From Polaromonas sp. (lineage in GTDB: Bacteria > Pseudomonadota > Gammaproteobacteria > Burkholderiales > Burkholderiaceae_C), in the NCBI RefSeq assembly GCF_030689685.1, contig NZ_JAUYEY010000022.1:49663-113662 (forward strand): DNA of 64,000 nucleotides. The letters run 5' to 3'. Below, one piece after another: positions 1 to 8,776 of the stretch. Every line of letters begins with the position of its first letter. Position 1 is the first letter of the stretch. Both the position numbers and the translations under genes were made by a program. Under the pieces are notes generated by a model. That model worked only from the letters and a program-made list of their open reading frames with translations. It had not been told where the DNA came from and did not search any database.

Positions 1-37
1 GCTGGTGGTCGACGGCGGCGTGACGCACGCGCGCTGA
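1..37 (+). CDS. C-terminal tail of an SDR-like oxidoreductase (partial)
   Basis: The first 37 bases read as the last eleven codons of a gene entering from the left, ending LVVDGGVTHAR and a TGA at 35-37. The pattern 'VVDGG' close to the C-terminus is typical of short-chain dehydrogenases/reductases. Only this fragment is visible, so the call rests on a five-residue motif. Its same-strand position ahead of the importer genes does not prove a shared operon because about 335 bases separate them. Confidence 0.35.
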   Translation, partial: LVVDGGVTHAR

Positions 38-372
38 ACAGCCGGCCCGCCGCGGCCCTGAGACAGCCCCGACCCGGAACCTCGCCTCGCTCCTGTTAAG
101 GAGCCAGAGCCTTGAATTCCCGGAATCATCCCGGTCGCTGTTGCTGTTGCTGTTGTTGCCGACAAAAGGCTGACAGCCAAAGCACCGCCTGCACCGCCCA
201 CCGCAGAACCGGCCCATGGCCGCAGGGAGGCGTTGCCAACCCCTGGCCAGGGCACACAGCAGGTAAAACTACCTAAGTCCTAACCCGCTACTGCGGCACA
301 GGGCAACTCGTTAGCATCCCTTGTAGCGGGCCTTTGCGCCTGTCAATTCATCCCATACAGCCGGAGAGCAAT
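38..372. other. Intergenic stretch with short CTGTTG repeats
   Basis: No convincing gene is present in these 335 bases. A run of CTGTTG-type hexamers lies near 137-158 and would code for a Gln/Asn-like tract if translated. No clear terminator or -35/-10 pair can be named, although the promoter of the following ABC importer presumably lies here. Confidence 0.5.
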
Positions 373-1149
373 TTGTCAGCGGAGTTCATTCTTGAGACGC
401 GGGGGTTGACCAAGGAATTCAAGGGTTTCGTGGCCGTCAACCAGGTGGACCTGAAGGTTCAGCGTGGCCACATCCACGCGCTGATCGGCCCCAATGGCGC
501 GGGCAAAACCACCGTTTTCAACCTCCTGACCAAATTTCTGCGCCCGACCGCGGGTACCATCTTGTTCAACGGCATCGATATCACGACCGAAAAGCCGGCG
601 CAAACGGCGCGCCGCGGCATCATCCGCTCGTTCCAGATTTCGGCCACCTTCCCGCACCTGACCGTGCTCGAGAACGTACGCATCGGGCTGCAGCGCGGGC
701 TCGGTACCTCGTTTCACTTCTGGAAGTCCGAACGCACGCTGGATCAACTGACGCCGCAGGCCATGGAACTGCTGGAAACGGTGGGCTTGACCGAGTTCGC
801 CGACCTGGTGGCGGTCGAACTGCCGTACGGCCGCAAGCGCGCGCTGGAGATCGCCACCACGTTGGCGATGGAGCCCGAACTGATGCTGCTCGACGAACCC
901 ACGGCCGGCATGGGGCACGAGGACGTCGATCGCGTCATGCACCTGATCAAGAAGGTCGCCGCCAATCGCACCGTACTGATGGTTGAACACAACATGAACG
1001 TCGTATCGACGATCGCCGACACGATCAGCGTGCTGCAGCGCGGCCAGGTGATCGCCGAAGGCGCCTACGACACCGTGTCCACCAACCCGCTGGTGCTCGA
1101 GGCCTACATGGGCAGCGCTGAAACCGAACTGCAGGGCGCACATGGCTAG
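373..1149 (+). CDS. livG: Branched-chain amino acid-type ABC transporter ATP-binding protein (LivG)
   Basis: ATPase subunit of a HAAT-family importer, acting at the inner face of the membrane with LivF, LivH and LivM. Walker A (GPNGAGKT) is at residues 39-46, a LivG-type signature (PYGRKRALE) near 151-159 and Walker B (LMLLDEP) near 170-176. I chose the TTG at 373 because GGAGAG lies 5-8 bases before it; an upstream TTG at 334 would add 13 residues but lacks a ribosome-binding site. It is the first gene of a five-gene unit and overlaps livF by 8 bases. The substrate could be an amino acid, urea, short amide or aromatic acid; the ATPase does not tell. Confidence 0.85.
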   Translation: MSAEFILETRGLTKEFKGFVAVNQVDLKVQRGHIHALIGPNGAGKTTVFNLLTKFLRPTAGTILFNGIDITTEKPAQTARRGIIRSFQISATFPHLTVLENVRIGLQRGLGTSFHFWKSERTLDQLTPQAMELLETVGLTEFADLVAVELPYGRKRALEIATTLAMEPELMLLDEPTAGMGHEDVDRVMHLIKKVAANRTVLMVEHNMNVVSTIADTISVLQRGQVIAEGAYDTVSTNPLVLEAYMGSAETELQGAHG

Positions 1150-1849
1150 CACAGAGTACCTGCGCATCAGCGACTTGCACGCCTTTTACGGCGAGTCGCA
1201 CATCCTGCACGGGGTCGACCTGACCGTGAACCGCGGCGAGGTGGTCACCCTGCTCGGGCGCAACGGCGCCGGGCGCACGACGACGCTCAAGGCCATTCTT
1301 GGTTTGGTCGGTCGTCGCACCGGCTCGATCATGATTGACGGTGTCGAGGCGATTAACCTGCCGCCCCACCGGATTGCCCGGCTCGGTATCGGCTTCTGTC
1401 CCGAAGAACGCGGCATCTTCGCCAGCCTGACGTGCGAGGAGAACCTGCTGCTGCCGCCGGAAGTGGCCAGCGGCGGGATGGGCCTCGACGAGATCTATTC
1501 GATCTTCCCCAACCTGCACGAGCGCCGCGCCAGCCCGGGCACGCGCCTGTCGGGCGGCGAGCAGCAGATGCTGGCGGTGGCGCGTATCCTGCGCAGCGGC
1601 GCCCGCTTGCTGCTGCTGGATGAGATTTCGGAGGGCCTCGCGCCGGTGATCGTGCAGGTGCTGGCGCGCACCATCCGGATGCTGCGCGAGAAGGGGCTGA
1701 CCATCATCATGGTCGAACAGAACTTCCGCTTCGCAGCGCCGCTGGCCGACCGCTTCTATGTGATGGAGCATGGCCGCATCGTCCAGGGCTTTACCGCAGC
1801 CGAACTCGAGGCCAAGACGGGCATGCTGCACGAGTATCTTGGCATTTGA
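1142..1849 (+). CDS. livF: Branched-chain amino acid-type ABC transporter ATP-binding protein (LivF)
   Basis: Second ATPase of the importer, 235 residues. The Walker A region at 39-46 reads GRNGAGRT, so the usual invariant lysine is arginine. The ABC signature LSGGEQ is at 136-141 and Walker B (LLLLDE) at 156-161. The start ATG lies inside the end of livG, which implies translational coupling. I recall the same Lys-to-Arg variant in some LivF-like proteins of Burkholderiales, so the protein need not be inactive, but the substitution matters for any claim of ATP hydrolysis by this subunit. Confidence 0.86.
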   Translation: MASTEYLRISDLHAFYGESHILHGVDLTVNRGEVVTLLGRNGAGRTTTLKAILGLVGRRTGSIMIDGVEAINLPPHRIARLGIGFCPEERGIFASLTCEENLLLPPEVASGGMGLDEIYSIFPNLHERRASPGTRLSGGEQQMLAVARILRSGARLLLLDEISEGLAPVIVQVLARTIRMLREKGLTIIMVEQNFRFAAPLADRFYVMEHGRIVQGFTAAELEAKTGMLHEYLGI

Positions 1850-1893
1850 TTCCCCCTTTTCCACCCCATGACCCTGCAAATTAAGGAGACAAT

Positions 1894-3108
1894 ATGAAAC
1901 GCAAACTCTTATCGGCCCTGGTATCGGCCGCCTTCGTGCTTGGCACCGGTGCCGCCCAGGCGCAGATCTCGGATGGCGTGATCAAGATCGGCGTGCTGAA
2001 CGACATGTCGGGCCTGTACGCGGATCTGTCCGGCATGGGTTCGGTGCTTGCCGCCCGCCTGGCGGTTGAAGATTTCGGTGCCGCGGCCAAAGGCATGAAG
2101 GTCGAAATCGTCTCGGCCGACCACCAGAACAAGCCCGACGTCGGCTCCAGCATCACGCGCCAGTGGTACGACGTGGACAAGGTGGACGTGATCGTCGATG
2201 TGCCGACATCGAGCGTCGCCCTCGCGGTCAACCAGATCACGCGCGACAAGGGCAAGGCCTTCCTGGCCTCGGGCCCGGCGACATCCGATTTGACCGGCAA
2301 GGCCTGCTCGCCAAACACGATCCACTGGACCTACGACACCTGGATGCTGGCCAACGGCACCGGCAGCGCGATTGTGAAGACCGGCGGTGACTCCTGGTTC
2401 TTCCTCACGGCCGACTATGCGTTCGGCCACGCGCTGGAACGCGACACCGAGGCGGTGGTGCTGAAAAGCGGCGGCAAGGTACTCGGCAAGGTGCGCACCC
2501 CGTTCCCCAGCACAGACTTTTCGTCGTTCCTGCTGCAGGCGCAGGCCTCGAAGGCGAAGGTCATCGGTCTGGCGAATGCCGGCGGCGACACCGTCGCCTC
2601 CATCAAGCAGGCCGCCGAGTTCGGCATCGTCAAGGGCGGCCAGAATCTGGCCGGCCTGCTGGTGTTCCTGATCGACGTCCGTGCGCTCGGACTGCCCACC
2701 GCGCAGGGCCTGATCTTCACCGAGACCTTCTACTGGGATCTGAACGACCAGACCCGCGCCTTCACCAAGCGCTTCTCGGCGCAAGCGCCGCGCAACAACT
2801 ACCCGACCATGGTCCATGCCGGCGTGTACTCCTCAGTGCTGCATTATCTGAAGGCGATCGAAGCGATCAAGACCGACGACGGCACCAAAGTGATCGAGCA
2901 AATGAAGAAGATGCCGACCGACGACCCACTGTTCGGCAAAGGCTCGATCCGCGCCGACGGCCGCAAGCTTCACCCGGCCTACCTGGTCGAGGCCAAGAAG
3001 CCGGCCGAATCGAAGGGGCCGTGGGACCTGCACAAGATCCGCGCCACGATACCGGCAGATCAGGCGTTCCGCCCGATGGCTGACGGCGGCTGCCCGCTGG
3101 TGAAGTAA
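1894..3108 (+). CDS. ABC transporter periplasmic substrate-binding protein (type 1 fold)
   Basis: A 404-residue secreted binding protein. A Sec signal peptide with Lys/Arg-rich start, hydrophobic core and AQAQ-like cleavage site covers about residues 1-25; the mature part begins ISDGVIKIGVLND, typical of the Leu/Ile/Val-binding (Peripla_BP_6) family. AAGGAG lies 7 bases before the ATG. It sits between livF and livH, so it presumably feeds this transporter. The family binds amino acids, amides, urea or aromatic acids and the ligand cannot be deduced from the sequence by eye. Confidence 0.83.
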   Translation: MKRKLLSALVSAAFVLGTGAAQAQISDGVIKIGVLNDMSGLYADLSGMGSVLAARLAVEDFGAAAKGMKVEIVSADHQNKPDVGSSITRQWYDVDKVDVIVDVPTSSVALAVNQITRDKGKAFLASGPATSDLTGKACSPNTIHWTYDTWMLANGTGSAIVKTGGDSWFFLTADYAFGHALERDTEAVVLKSGGKVLGKVRTPFPSTDFSSFLLQAQASKAKVIGLANAGGDTVASIKQAAEFGIVKGGQNLAGLLVFLIDVRALGLPTAQGLIFTETFYWDLNDQTRAFTKRFSAQAPRNNYPTMVHAGVYSSVLHYLKAIEAIKTDDGTKVIEQMKKMPTDDPLFGKGSIRADGRKLHPAYLVEAKKPAESKGPWDLHKIRATIPADQAFRPMADGGCPLVK

Positions 3109-3121
3109 GGCAACGTCCGAC

Positions 3122-4006
3122 ATGGAAATCTTCGGCATCTCGACCCAGGCCTTGTTCGGCCAGTTGCTGATCGGGCTGGGCAACGGCTCGTTCTACGCGC
3201 TGCTGTCGCTCGGCCTGGCGGTGATCTTCGGGCTGCTGAATATTATCAACTTCACGCACGGCGCCCAGTACATGATGGGCGCGTTCGTTGCATACATCCT
3301 GCTGAACCGGTTCGGCATCGGTTACTGGTGGTCGCTGGCGATCGCGCCTGTCGTGGTCGGCGCCACCGGCGTACTGATCGAGCGCACCATGCTCGCGCGC
3401 CTGTACAAGCTCGACCACCTGTACGGCCTGCTGCTGACCTTCGGCCTGGCACTGATCATCCAGGGGCTGTTCCGTAACGAGTTCGGTTCCGCTGGCCTTC
3501 CTTACCAAATCCCGGCACAACTTACCGGTGCGCAGAACCTGGGTTTCATGTTCATGCCGAACTACCGGGCCTGGGTGGTCGTCGCCTCGCTGGTCGTGTG
3601 CCTGTCGACCTGGTACGTGATCGAGCGCACCAAACTGGGCTCCTACCTGCGCGCGGCCACCGAAAACCCGCAACTGGTACAGGCCTTCGGCATCAACGTG
3701 CCGCGCATGATCACGCTGACCTACGGCTTCGGCGTCGGCCTGGCGGGGCTGGCCGGGGTGATGGCAGCGCCAATCTATCAGGTCAGCCCGCAGATGGGCG
3801 CCGATCTGATCATCGTCGTCTTCGCGGTGGTGGTGATCGGCGGCATGGGCTCGATCATGGGCTCGATCGTGACCGGCTTCGGTCTGGGTTTGATCGAAGG
3901 CTTGACCAAGGTGTTCTATCCCGAGGCGTCGAACACCGTGATCTTCATCATCATGGCCATTGTCCTGCTGGTCAAACCAGCCGGGTTGTTCGGAACACAG
4001 AAGTGA
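3122..4006 (+). CDS. livH: Branched-chain amino acid-type ABC transporter permease (LivH)
   Basis: Inner-membrane permease of 294 residues. It is almost entirely hydrophobic, with the N-terminal pattern GNGSFYALLSLGLAVIFG and the later motif EASNTVIFIIMA, both typical of LivH. It follows the binding protein by 13 bases. Its stop TGA overlaps a possible GTG start of livM (GTGA), so the two permeases are probably made in equal amounts. Confidence 0.86.
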   Translation: MEIFGISTQALFGQLLIGLGNGSFYALLSLGLAVIFGLLNIINFTHGAQYMMGAFVAYILLNRFGIGYWWSLAIAPVVVGATGVLIERTMLARLYKLDHLYGLLLTFGLALIIQGLFRNEFGSAGLPYQIPAQLTGAQNLGFMFMPNYRAWVVVASLVVCLSTWYVIERTKLGSYLRAATENPQLVQAFGINVPRMITLTYGFGVGLAGLAGVMAAPIYQVSPQMGADLIIVVFAVVVIGGMGSIMGSIVTGFGLGLIEGLTKVFYPEASNTVIFIIMAIVLLVKPAGLFGTQK

Positions 4007-4011
4007 CGCAG

Positions 4012-4986
4012 ATGCCCGCTGAAGCCAAGACCCCCGCCGTACCATCGTCGAAAATGGCCGACGACCTGCGCGTGCAGCGCATCGCGTTTCTCGTGATGAC
4101 CGGCTTCCTGCTGGTCGCGCCGCTGTTCATCTACCCGATCTTCCTGATGAAGGTGCTGTGCTTCGCGCTGTTCGCGTGTGCCTTCAACCTGCTGATCGGC
4201 TTTGGCGGCCTGCTGTCGTTCGGCCACGCGATGTTCCTCGGCACCGCCGGCTATGCGTCGGCGCACGCGGCCAAGGTTTGGGGCTTGACGCCGGAACTGG
4301 CGATTCTGTTCGGCACCGCGACCGCGGTGCTGCTTGGCTTCTTTGCCGGCCTGCTGGCGATCCGCCGCCAGGGAATCTACTTCGCGATGATCACGTTGGC
4401 GCTGGCGCAGATGCTCTACTTCTTCTATCTGCAAGCGCCGTTTACCGGCGGAGAGGATGGCATCCAGGCGGTGCCGCGCGGCAAGCTGTTCGGCCTGATC
4501 GACCTGAACCAGCCGCTCGCCATGTACGCGGTCGTGCTGGCGGTGTTCCTCGGCGGCTTCCTGCTGATCTACCGCGTCGTGCATTCGCCGTTCGGCCAGG
4601 TGCTGAAGGCGATCCGCGAAAACGAAGACCGCGCCATTTCGCTCGGCTACGACGCCGACCGCTACAAGCTGATGGCGTTCGTGATTTCCGGCGGCCTGGC
4701 CGGCATGGCGGGCGCCACCAAGGCACTCGTCTTCCAGCTCGCCTCGCTGACCGACGTGCACTGGACCATGTCCGGCGAGGTGGTGCTGATGACGCTGCTT
4801 GGCGGGATGGGCACGATTTTTGGGCCCGTGGTGGGCGCGGCGGTCATCATCTCGATGCAGAACTACCTGGCGCATCTGGGCGCCTGGGTCACCATCGTGC
4901 AGGGGATTGTTTTCGTCATTTGCGTACTCGCGTTCCGGCGCGGCATCGTCGGCGAGCTGGCGAAGTGGATGAAGAAGTCGCTGTAG
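4012..4986 (+). CDS. livM: Branched-chain amino acid-type ABC transporter permease (LivM)
   Basis: Second permease, about 324 residues, with a short polar N-terminus (MPAEAKTPAV) and then repeated membrane segments. LivM-typical stretches are LLIGFGGLLSFGHAMFLG and the cytoplasmic loop AIRENEDRAISLGYD that contacts the ATPases. An in-frame GTG at 4003 overlaps the livH stop and is an equally possible start; neither candidate has a strong ribosome-binding site. It closes the five-gene importer unit. Confidence 0.85.
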   Translation: MPAEAKTPAVPSSKMADDLRVQRIAFLVMTGFLLVAPLFIYPIFLMKVLCFALFACAFNLLIGFGGLLSFGHAMFLGTAGYASAHAAKVWGLTPELAILFGTATAVLLGFFAGLLAIRRQGIYFAMITLALAQMLYFFYLQAPFTGGEDGIQAVPRGKLFGLIDLNQPLAMYAVVLAVFLGGFLLIYRVVHSPFGQVLKAIRENEDRAISLGYDADRYKLMAFVISGGLAGMAGATKALVFQLASLTDVHWTMSGEVVLMTLLGGMGTIFGPVVGAAVIISMQNYLAHLGAWVTIVQGIVFVICVLAFRRGIVGELAKWMKKSL

Positions 4987-5020
4987 TTCTCCCAGTCCTG
5001 GAGCGGCGCCGGCGCGCAGC

Positions 5021-5037
5021 AAAAAGCCGGGAGGCTT
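5021..5037 (-). terminator. Rho-independent terminator of the transglutaminase-like gene
   Basis: On the minus strand the sequence forms stem AAGCC, loop TCCC, stem GGCTT, followed by more T residues (GGCTTTTTGC). It lies just after the stop of the leftward transglutaminase-like gene, as expected for its transcript end. On the plus strand no T run follows, so it is not a good terminator for livM. Confidence 0.55.
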
Positions 5038-5049
5038 AACGCCTGTTAC

Positions 5050-5928
5050 TCACGAGGTAAATTCCGCGCCTGCAGTGGACAACGCCTCGGCGATATGCTG
5101 TGGCAACGCAAGGTTGCCCTGGTCGTCCGGCAGCGCCTCGATACTGATTACCGGCGCCGACGACGTAACACCTCCAAACATCGTCGCAAACGCGGCGTCA
5201 GCCGCGTCGCGACCGGTGGCTAAACGCACAAACCCCATCGGAATCGCGGTGCCCGAGGGGTCAAACATATACCAGCGGTGGCCGAGGTAGACCTCCACAT
5301 AGGCATGGAAGTCGGTCGGTCCCAGCGCCGGGTCGGCGCCGTAGTCGATGCCACTGACAAACCGCGCCGGGATGTTGACCGCGCGGCACAGCGCAATCAT
5401 CAGGTGCGCAAAGTCGCGGCAGACGCCGGCCTCGTCGATCAGCGTGTCCACCGCCGTGGTGTAGCCGGTCGAGCTGTTGGCGGTGAAGGTCACGCGTTGA
5501 TTGACCCAGTCGCGGATCGCCTGCACCCGGCTGTAACCCTGTCGCAGGTGGCCGAACTCCTTGACCGCAAGCCGGTGCAAGCGGTCGGACTGGCAATAAC
5601 GGCTGGGGTAGAGGTAAGGCAGCACCTGGCCGGGCAGTTGCAGCACGCCGATTTCAGACAGGTTGTCGGGCAACTCGCGGTAGTGGTGCACATCGACTGT
5701 GGCCGTGTAACTCACGGTCAGCGGGCCGGGCGCGGCACGAAACCGCAGGTAACGGTTGTGACTGGCGGCGTCGGCGTAAATATCAGGCTGCAACACCTGG
5801 CTGATGCCCAGGGCTTCACTGACCACAATTTGCTGCCGCGTCTGCGCCGCGTGAATGTTGAACACAAAGTCGCAGCCGGCATCTGCCACCTGGTATGCAA
5901 GTTCTATCGAAAATTTGAGCCTGACCAT
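5050..5928 (-). CDS. Transglutaminase-like cysteine protease family protein
   Basis: A 292-residue soluble protein of the bacterial transglutaminase-like family, with a beta-rich N-terminal domain and a papain-like core. The triad is visible: Cys170 in GVCRDFAH, His208 in DFHAYVEVYL and Asp223 in MFDPSG. The start at 5928 has AGGA eight bases upstream; a longer frame reaching 6123 encodes a Cys/Arg-rich stretch unlike the family and was not used. No signal peptide is seen. Members often sit next to alpha-E/ATP-grasp genes, but no such partner is here, so its substrate is unknown. Confidence 0.78.
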   Translation of the reverse strand: MVRLKFSIELAYQVADAGCDFVFNIHAAQTRQQIVVSEALGISQVLQPDIYADAASHNRYLRFRAAPGPLTVSYTATVDVHHYRELPDNLSEIGVLQLPGQVLPYLYPSRYCQSDRLHRLAVKEFGHLRQGYSRVQAIRDWVNQRVTFTANSSTGYTTAVDTLIDEAGVCRDFAHLMIALCRAVNIPARFVSGIDYGADPALGPTDFHAYVEVYLGHRWYMFDPSGTAIPMGFVRLATGRDAADAAFATMFGGVTSSAPVISIEALPDDQGNLALPQHIAEALSTAGAEFTS

Positions 5929-6166
5929 GGCAATGTTCCTGAAAGGGGTGCGCAGCCGCAGGCGCTGGCTGCGAAGGGGTGAGGCGCGAAGGCGGCAGCA
6001 GCATCTACTGCAGGCCGGACATCCCCCGCCATGCTTGATTGTGAAGAGGTTGAATACCCCCGCCGGCAACTCGCGCCACCGCCTCATGCCCGGCCATCCC
6101 GGCGCCTGACGCAAGCGCGGCACGTTCGCCTACAGACAGTCCTCGCAGCTCGTCAGGCGCTACTGT

Positions 6167-6215
6167 TTTTATAGCTACTTACGCCCGTCCGTCATGGGCT
6201 GGAGCCCGATTTGAT
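6167..6215 (+). repeat. Dispersed repeat family A, copy 1
   Basis: Contains ATAGCTACTTACGCCCGTC, a short centre and GGGCTGGAGCCCGATTTGA. It sits between the starts of the transglutaminase-like gene and the stop of dbpA. At least seven related copies occur in the window, on both strands. Confidence 0.75.
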
Positions 6216-6227
6216 GCTGAATAGGGC

Positions 6228-7697
6228 TCAGGCCTCGTCCATGAAGCGGACCTTGACACTTTTGCCCTTGACACCGCCGTTGGCGAGTTTTTGCTGCGCC
6301 TGGCTGGCCAGCGCGCGGTCCACCGCGACATAGGTCGAGAACTCGTTGACATTGATCTTGCCAACCTGCTCACGCGTGAAGGGCGGGATGTTGCCGGCGT
6401 CCCCGGTCAGAGCGCCCAACACGTCGCCAGCGCGGATTTTTTCCTTGCGCCCGCCAACGATCTGCAGGGTCACCATGGGCGGCAGCAGCGGCTCGTTGCT
6501 GGCGGGTGTCAGTTCGGTCAGCTTGTGCCATTCGGATTCGGCCTTCTGCAGCACCTCGATTTTCCCGACATAACCCATCTCGTCCATGCTGACCAGGCTG
6601 ATGGCCCAGCCCTCCTCGTCGGCACGGCCGGTGCGGCCGATGCGGTGAATGTGCACCTCGGCGTCCGGCGTCACGTCGACGTTGATGACCATCGCGAGCT
6701 GGGCAATGTCCAGGCCACGCGCGGCCACATCGGTGGCCACCAGTACCGAACAACTGCGGTTGGAAAACTGCACCAGCACCTGGTCGCGCTCGCGCTGCTC
6801 CAGCTCGCCGAACAAGGCCAGCGCGCTGAAACCCTGGGCTTTCAGATAGGCCACCAACGCGCGGCATTGCGACTTGGTGTTGCAAAACGCCAGCGTGCTG
6901 GCCGGGCGAAAGTGGCGCAGCACCTGGGCCACGGCGCCGAGCCGGGCCTCGTCGTGGTCGCTGTCGGGCACCTGGTACCAGCGCTGCTGGATCTTGGTTT
7001 TTTCATGCTGCGCCTGCACGGTGATGGTTTGCGGCGCCTTCATGAATTGCTGGCTCAGTTTGGCAATGCCTTCCGGGTAGGTGGCTGAAAACAGCAGGGT
7101 CTGTCGCTCTTTCGGGCATTGTTTGGCGACGGTGACGATGTCCTCAAAAAAGCCCATGTCCAGCATGCGGTCGGCTTCGTCGAGCACCAGGGTGTTCATC
7201 GCTTCCAGCGTCAGGTGGCCACGTGCCAGGTGGTCCATGATGCGGCCTGGCGTGCCAACCACGATATGCGCGCCGTTTTCCAGGCTGGCGGTCTGGTTGC
7301 GCAGCGGCACGCCGCCGCACAGCACCACCACCTTGATGTTTTCTTCGGACCGCGCCAGGCGCCGGATTTCGGTGGCGACCTGGTCGGCCAGCTCACGCGT
7401 CGGGCACAACACCATGGCCTGCACCGCAAAACGCCGCGCGTTGAGGTTGGCCAGCAGGGCCAGGGCAAAGGCAGCCGTCTTGCCGCTGCCGGTTTTGGCC
7501 TGGGCGATCAGGTCCTTGCCAAGCAATGCCACCGGCAGGCTGGCGGCCTGAATCGGTGTCATGCGGGTGTAGCCCAGCAGTGTCAGGTTGGCGAGGGTGG
7601 CAGGATTCAGGGAAAGGGCGCTGAAATCGTTGCCAGCATCCCCCGGACCAGAGGTCGCGGCAATCGTTGCCGGAGAAGGGAAATTAGGTTGGGTCAT
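6228..7697 (-). CDS. dbpA: ATP-dependent RNA helicase DbpA
   Basis: DEAD-box helicase of 489 residues. Motif I is AKTGSGKT (67-74), motif II LDEADRMLD, motif III SAT, and the late motifs include ARGLDIAQL and HRIGRTGRA. The C-terminal region (about 415-489) contains the DbpA RNA-binding domain (IRAGDVLGALTGDAG), which in Escherichia coli DbpA binds hairpin 92 of 23S rRNA during large-subunit assembly. The start at 7697 gives the family N-terminus; an extension to 7814 would overlap the divergent PAP2 gene. The gene is monocistronic. Confidence 0.9.
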   Translation of the reverse strand: MTQPNFPSPATIAATSGPGDAGNDFSALSLNPATLANLTLLGYTRMTPIQAASLPVALLGKDLIAQAKTGSGKTAAFALALLANLNARRFAVQAMVLCPTRELADQVATEIRRLARSEENIKVVVLCGGVPLRNQTASLENGAHIVVGTPGRIMDHLARGHLTLEAMNTLVLDEADRMLDMGFFEDIVTVAKQCPKERQTLLFSATYPEGIAKLSQQFMKAPQTITVQAQHEKTKIQQRWYQVPDSDHDEARLGAVAQVLRHFRPASTLAFCNTKSQCRALVAYLKAQGFSALALFGELEQRERDQVLVQFSNRSCSVLVATDVAARGLDIAQLAMVINVDVTPDAEVHIHRIGRTGRADEEGWAISLVSMDEMGYVGKIEVLQKAESEWHKLTELTPASNEPLLPPMVTLQIVGGRKEKIRAGDVLGALTGDAGNIPPFTREQVGKINVNEFSTYVAVDRALASQAQQKLANGGVKGKSVKVRFMDEA

Positions 7698-7812
7698 ACA
7701 CCGATTATCGTGACCAGGGCTCACCAGCCCTTTTTGGGGCCGGTTTCCCCGCCCAAACCCGGTAAGCTGGCGAACATGCGAAACCACCCCTGCCCCTTGC
7801 CGGCTTTCTGCC

Positions 7813-8646
7813 ATGGCACCTGACTCGCCTGCCGTAACGGCCGTGGTTCAGGCACTGGGTGCCCATGCCCTGCTGGCCTTTGGCGTCACGCTGCTGCTGG
7901 TGCTGGCGGGCGTGGCCGTGCTCTGGCACCTGGCGCAACGCTACGGCTTGCGCCGCAAGGAAAGCCGCTGGCCGCCACTGGCTTACCTGGCCGCCTATCT
8001 GGCCCTGGGCTTTGGCATCATCGCCGGCGCGGCTGCGCTGTTTGCGGAAATCGCGGAGATGCTGGGAGACGGCAGGCAACTGGGCCGGCTGGACCTGCTT
8101 TTTTCAGACACGCTGGCGGGCAACAGCCCGAAAAACGTGTTGCGCGTGTTTACAACGATCACGCATCTCGGTGATCCCCTCACGCTGACCGTGCTGTGCG
8201 TGCTGGTGGCCCTGCTGTTGCTGTACCAGCGCCAGCGCTGGCTGGCCGCAGGATGGGTGCTGGCGATTGCAGGCAATGCGTTGCTCAACCCTGCGCTCAA
8301 GGCAATTTTTGCGCGGACCCGTCCGGTGCACGATCAGGCACTGGTGTTTGCCGACGGCTGGAGCTTTCCCAGCGGTCACGCCTCCAGCTCCGTCGTGGCC
8401 TACGGCATGCTGGCCTATCTGCTGGTGCGCCTGCTGCCGGCACACTGGCCAGCCAGCCTGCGCATGGCGGCCGTGCTGCTTGCCACGGTGCTGGCGTTCA
8501 CGATCGGCAGCAGCCGCGTTTTCCTGCAGGTTCACTTTGCCAGCGACGTGCTGGCGGGTTTTGCCTCAGGCACGGCCTGGCTGGCGGTGTGTATAGGCGC
8601 GCTGGAGCTGATTCGTTACCGCCAGGCCTTCAACCGTCCAGATTGA
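7813..8646 (+). CDS. PAP2-family membrane phosphatase
   Basis: A 277-residue membrane protein with about six hydrophobic segments. The three phosphatase motifs are present: KAIFARTRPVHD (KX6RP), SFPSGHASS and SSRVFLQVHFASD. It therefore probably dephosphorylates a lipid phosphate or pyrophosphate (phosphatidic acid, PGP or undecaprenyl pyrophosphate) on the periplasmic side. The sequence does not separate these options. It is divergent from dbpA with about 115 bases between them. Confidence 0.8.
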   Translation: MAPDSPAVTAVVQALGAHALLAFGVTLLLVLAGVAVLWHLAQRYGLRRKESRWPPLAYLAAYLALGFGIIAGAAALFAEIAEMLGDGRQLGRLDLLFSDTLAGNSPKNVLRVFTTITHLGDPLTLTVLCVLVALLLLYQRQRWLAAGWVLAIAGNALLNPALKAIFARTRPVHDQALVFADGWSFPSGHASSSVVAYGMLAYLLVRLLPAHWPASLRMAAVLLATVLAFTIGSSRVFLQVHFASDVLAGFASGTAWLAVCIGALELIRYRQAFNRPD

Positions 8647-8650
8647 TAAT

Positions 8651-8700
8651 AGAAAGCACCCAAAGCCCCCGCCCCGCCTGCGCCGACAGCTATCATTTTT
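8651..8700 (-). repeat. Dispersed repeat family A, degenerate copy 2
   Basis: Read on the minus strand, AAAAATGATAGCTGTCGGCG is followed by a GC-rich centre and a GGGGGCTTTGGG-like arm. It fits the outline of the family A repeat but is clearly degraded. It fills most of the gap between the PAP2 gene and gor. Confidence 0.4.
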
Positions 8701-8776
8701 ACAAACAATCCCCCGCCCGTTGCAGGTTCACGGCGCTGCAGGCATGCTCGAAGGATGCAAAACCTATCCTCCATCC

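Noticed and set aside
137..158. CTGTTG hexamer run as a phase-variable tract
   Set aside because: It is short, imperfect and not within a gene or recognised promoter spacer.
2867..4045. Long minus-strand open frame (392 codons) opposite livH and the binding protein
   Set aside because: It is a GC-driven shadow: low-complexity His/Gln/Arg-rich translation, no family features, and the plus-strand genes are clear.
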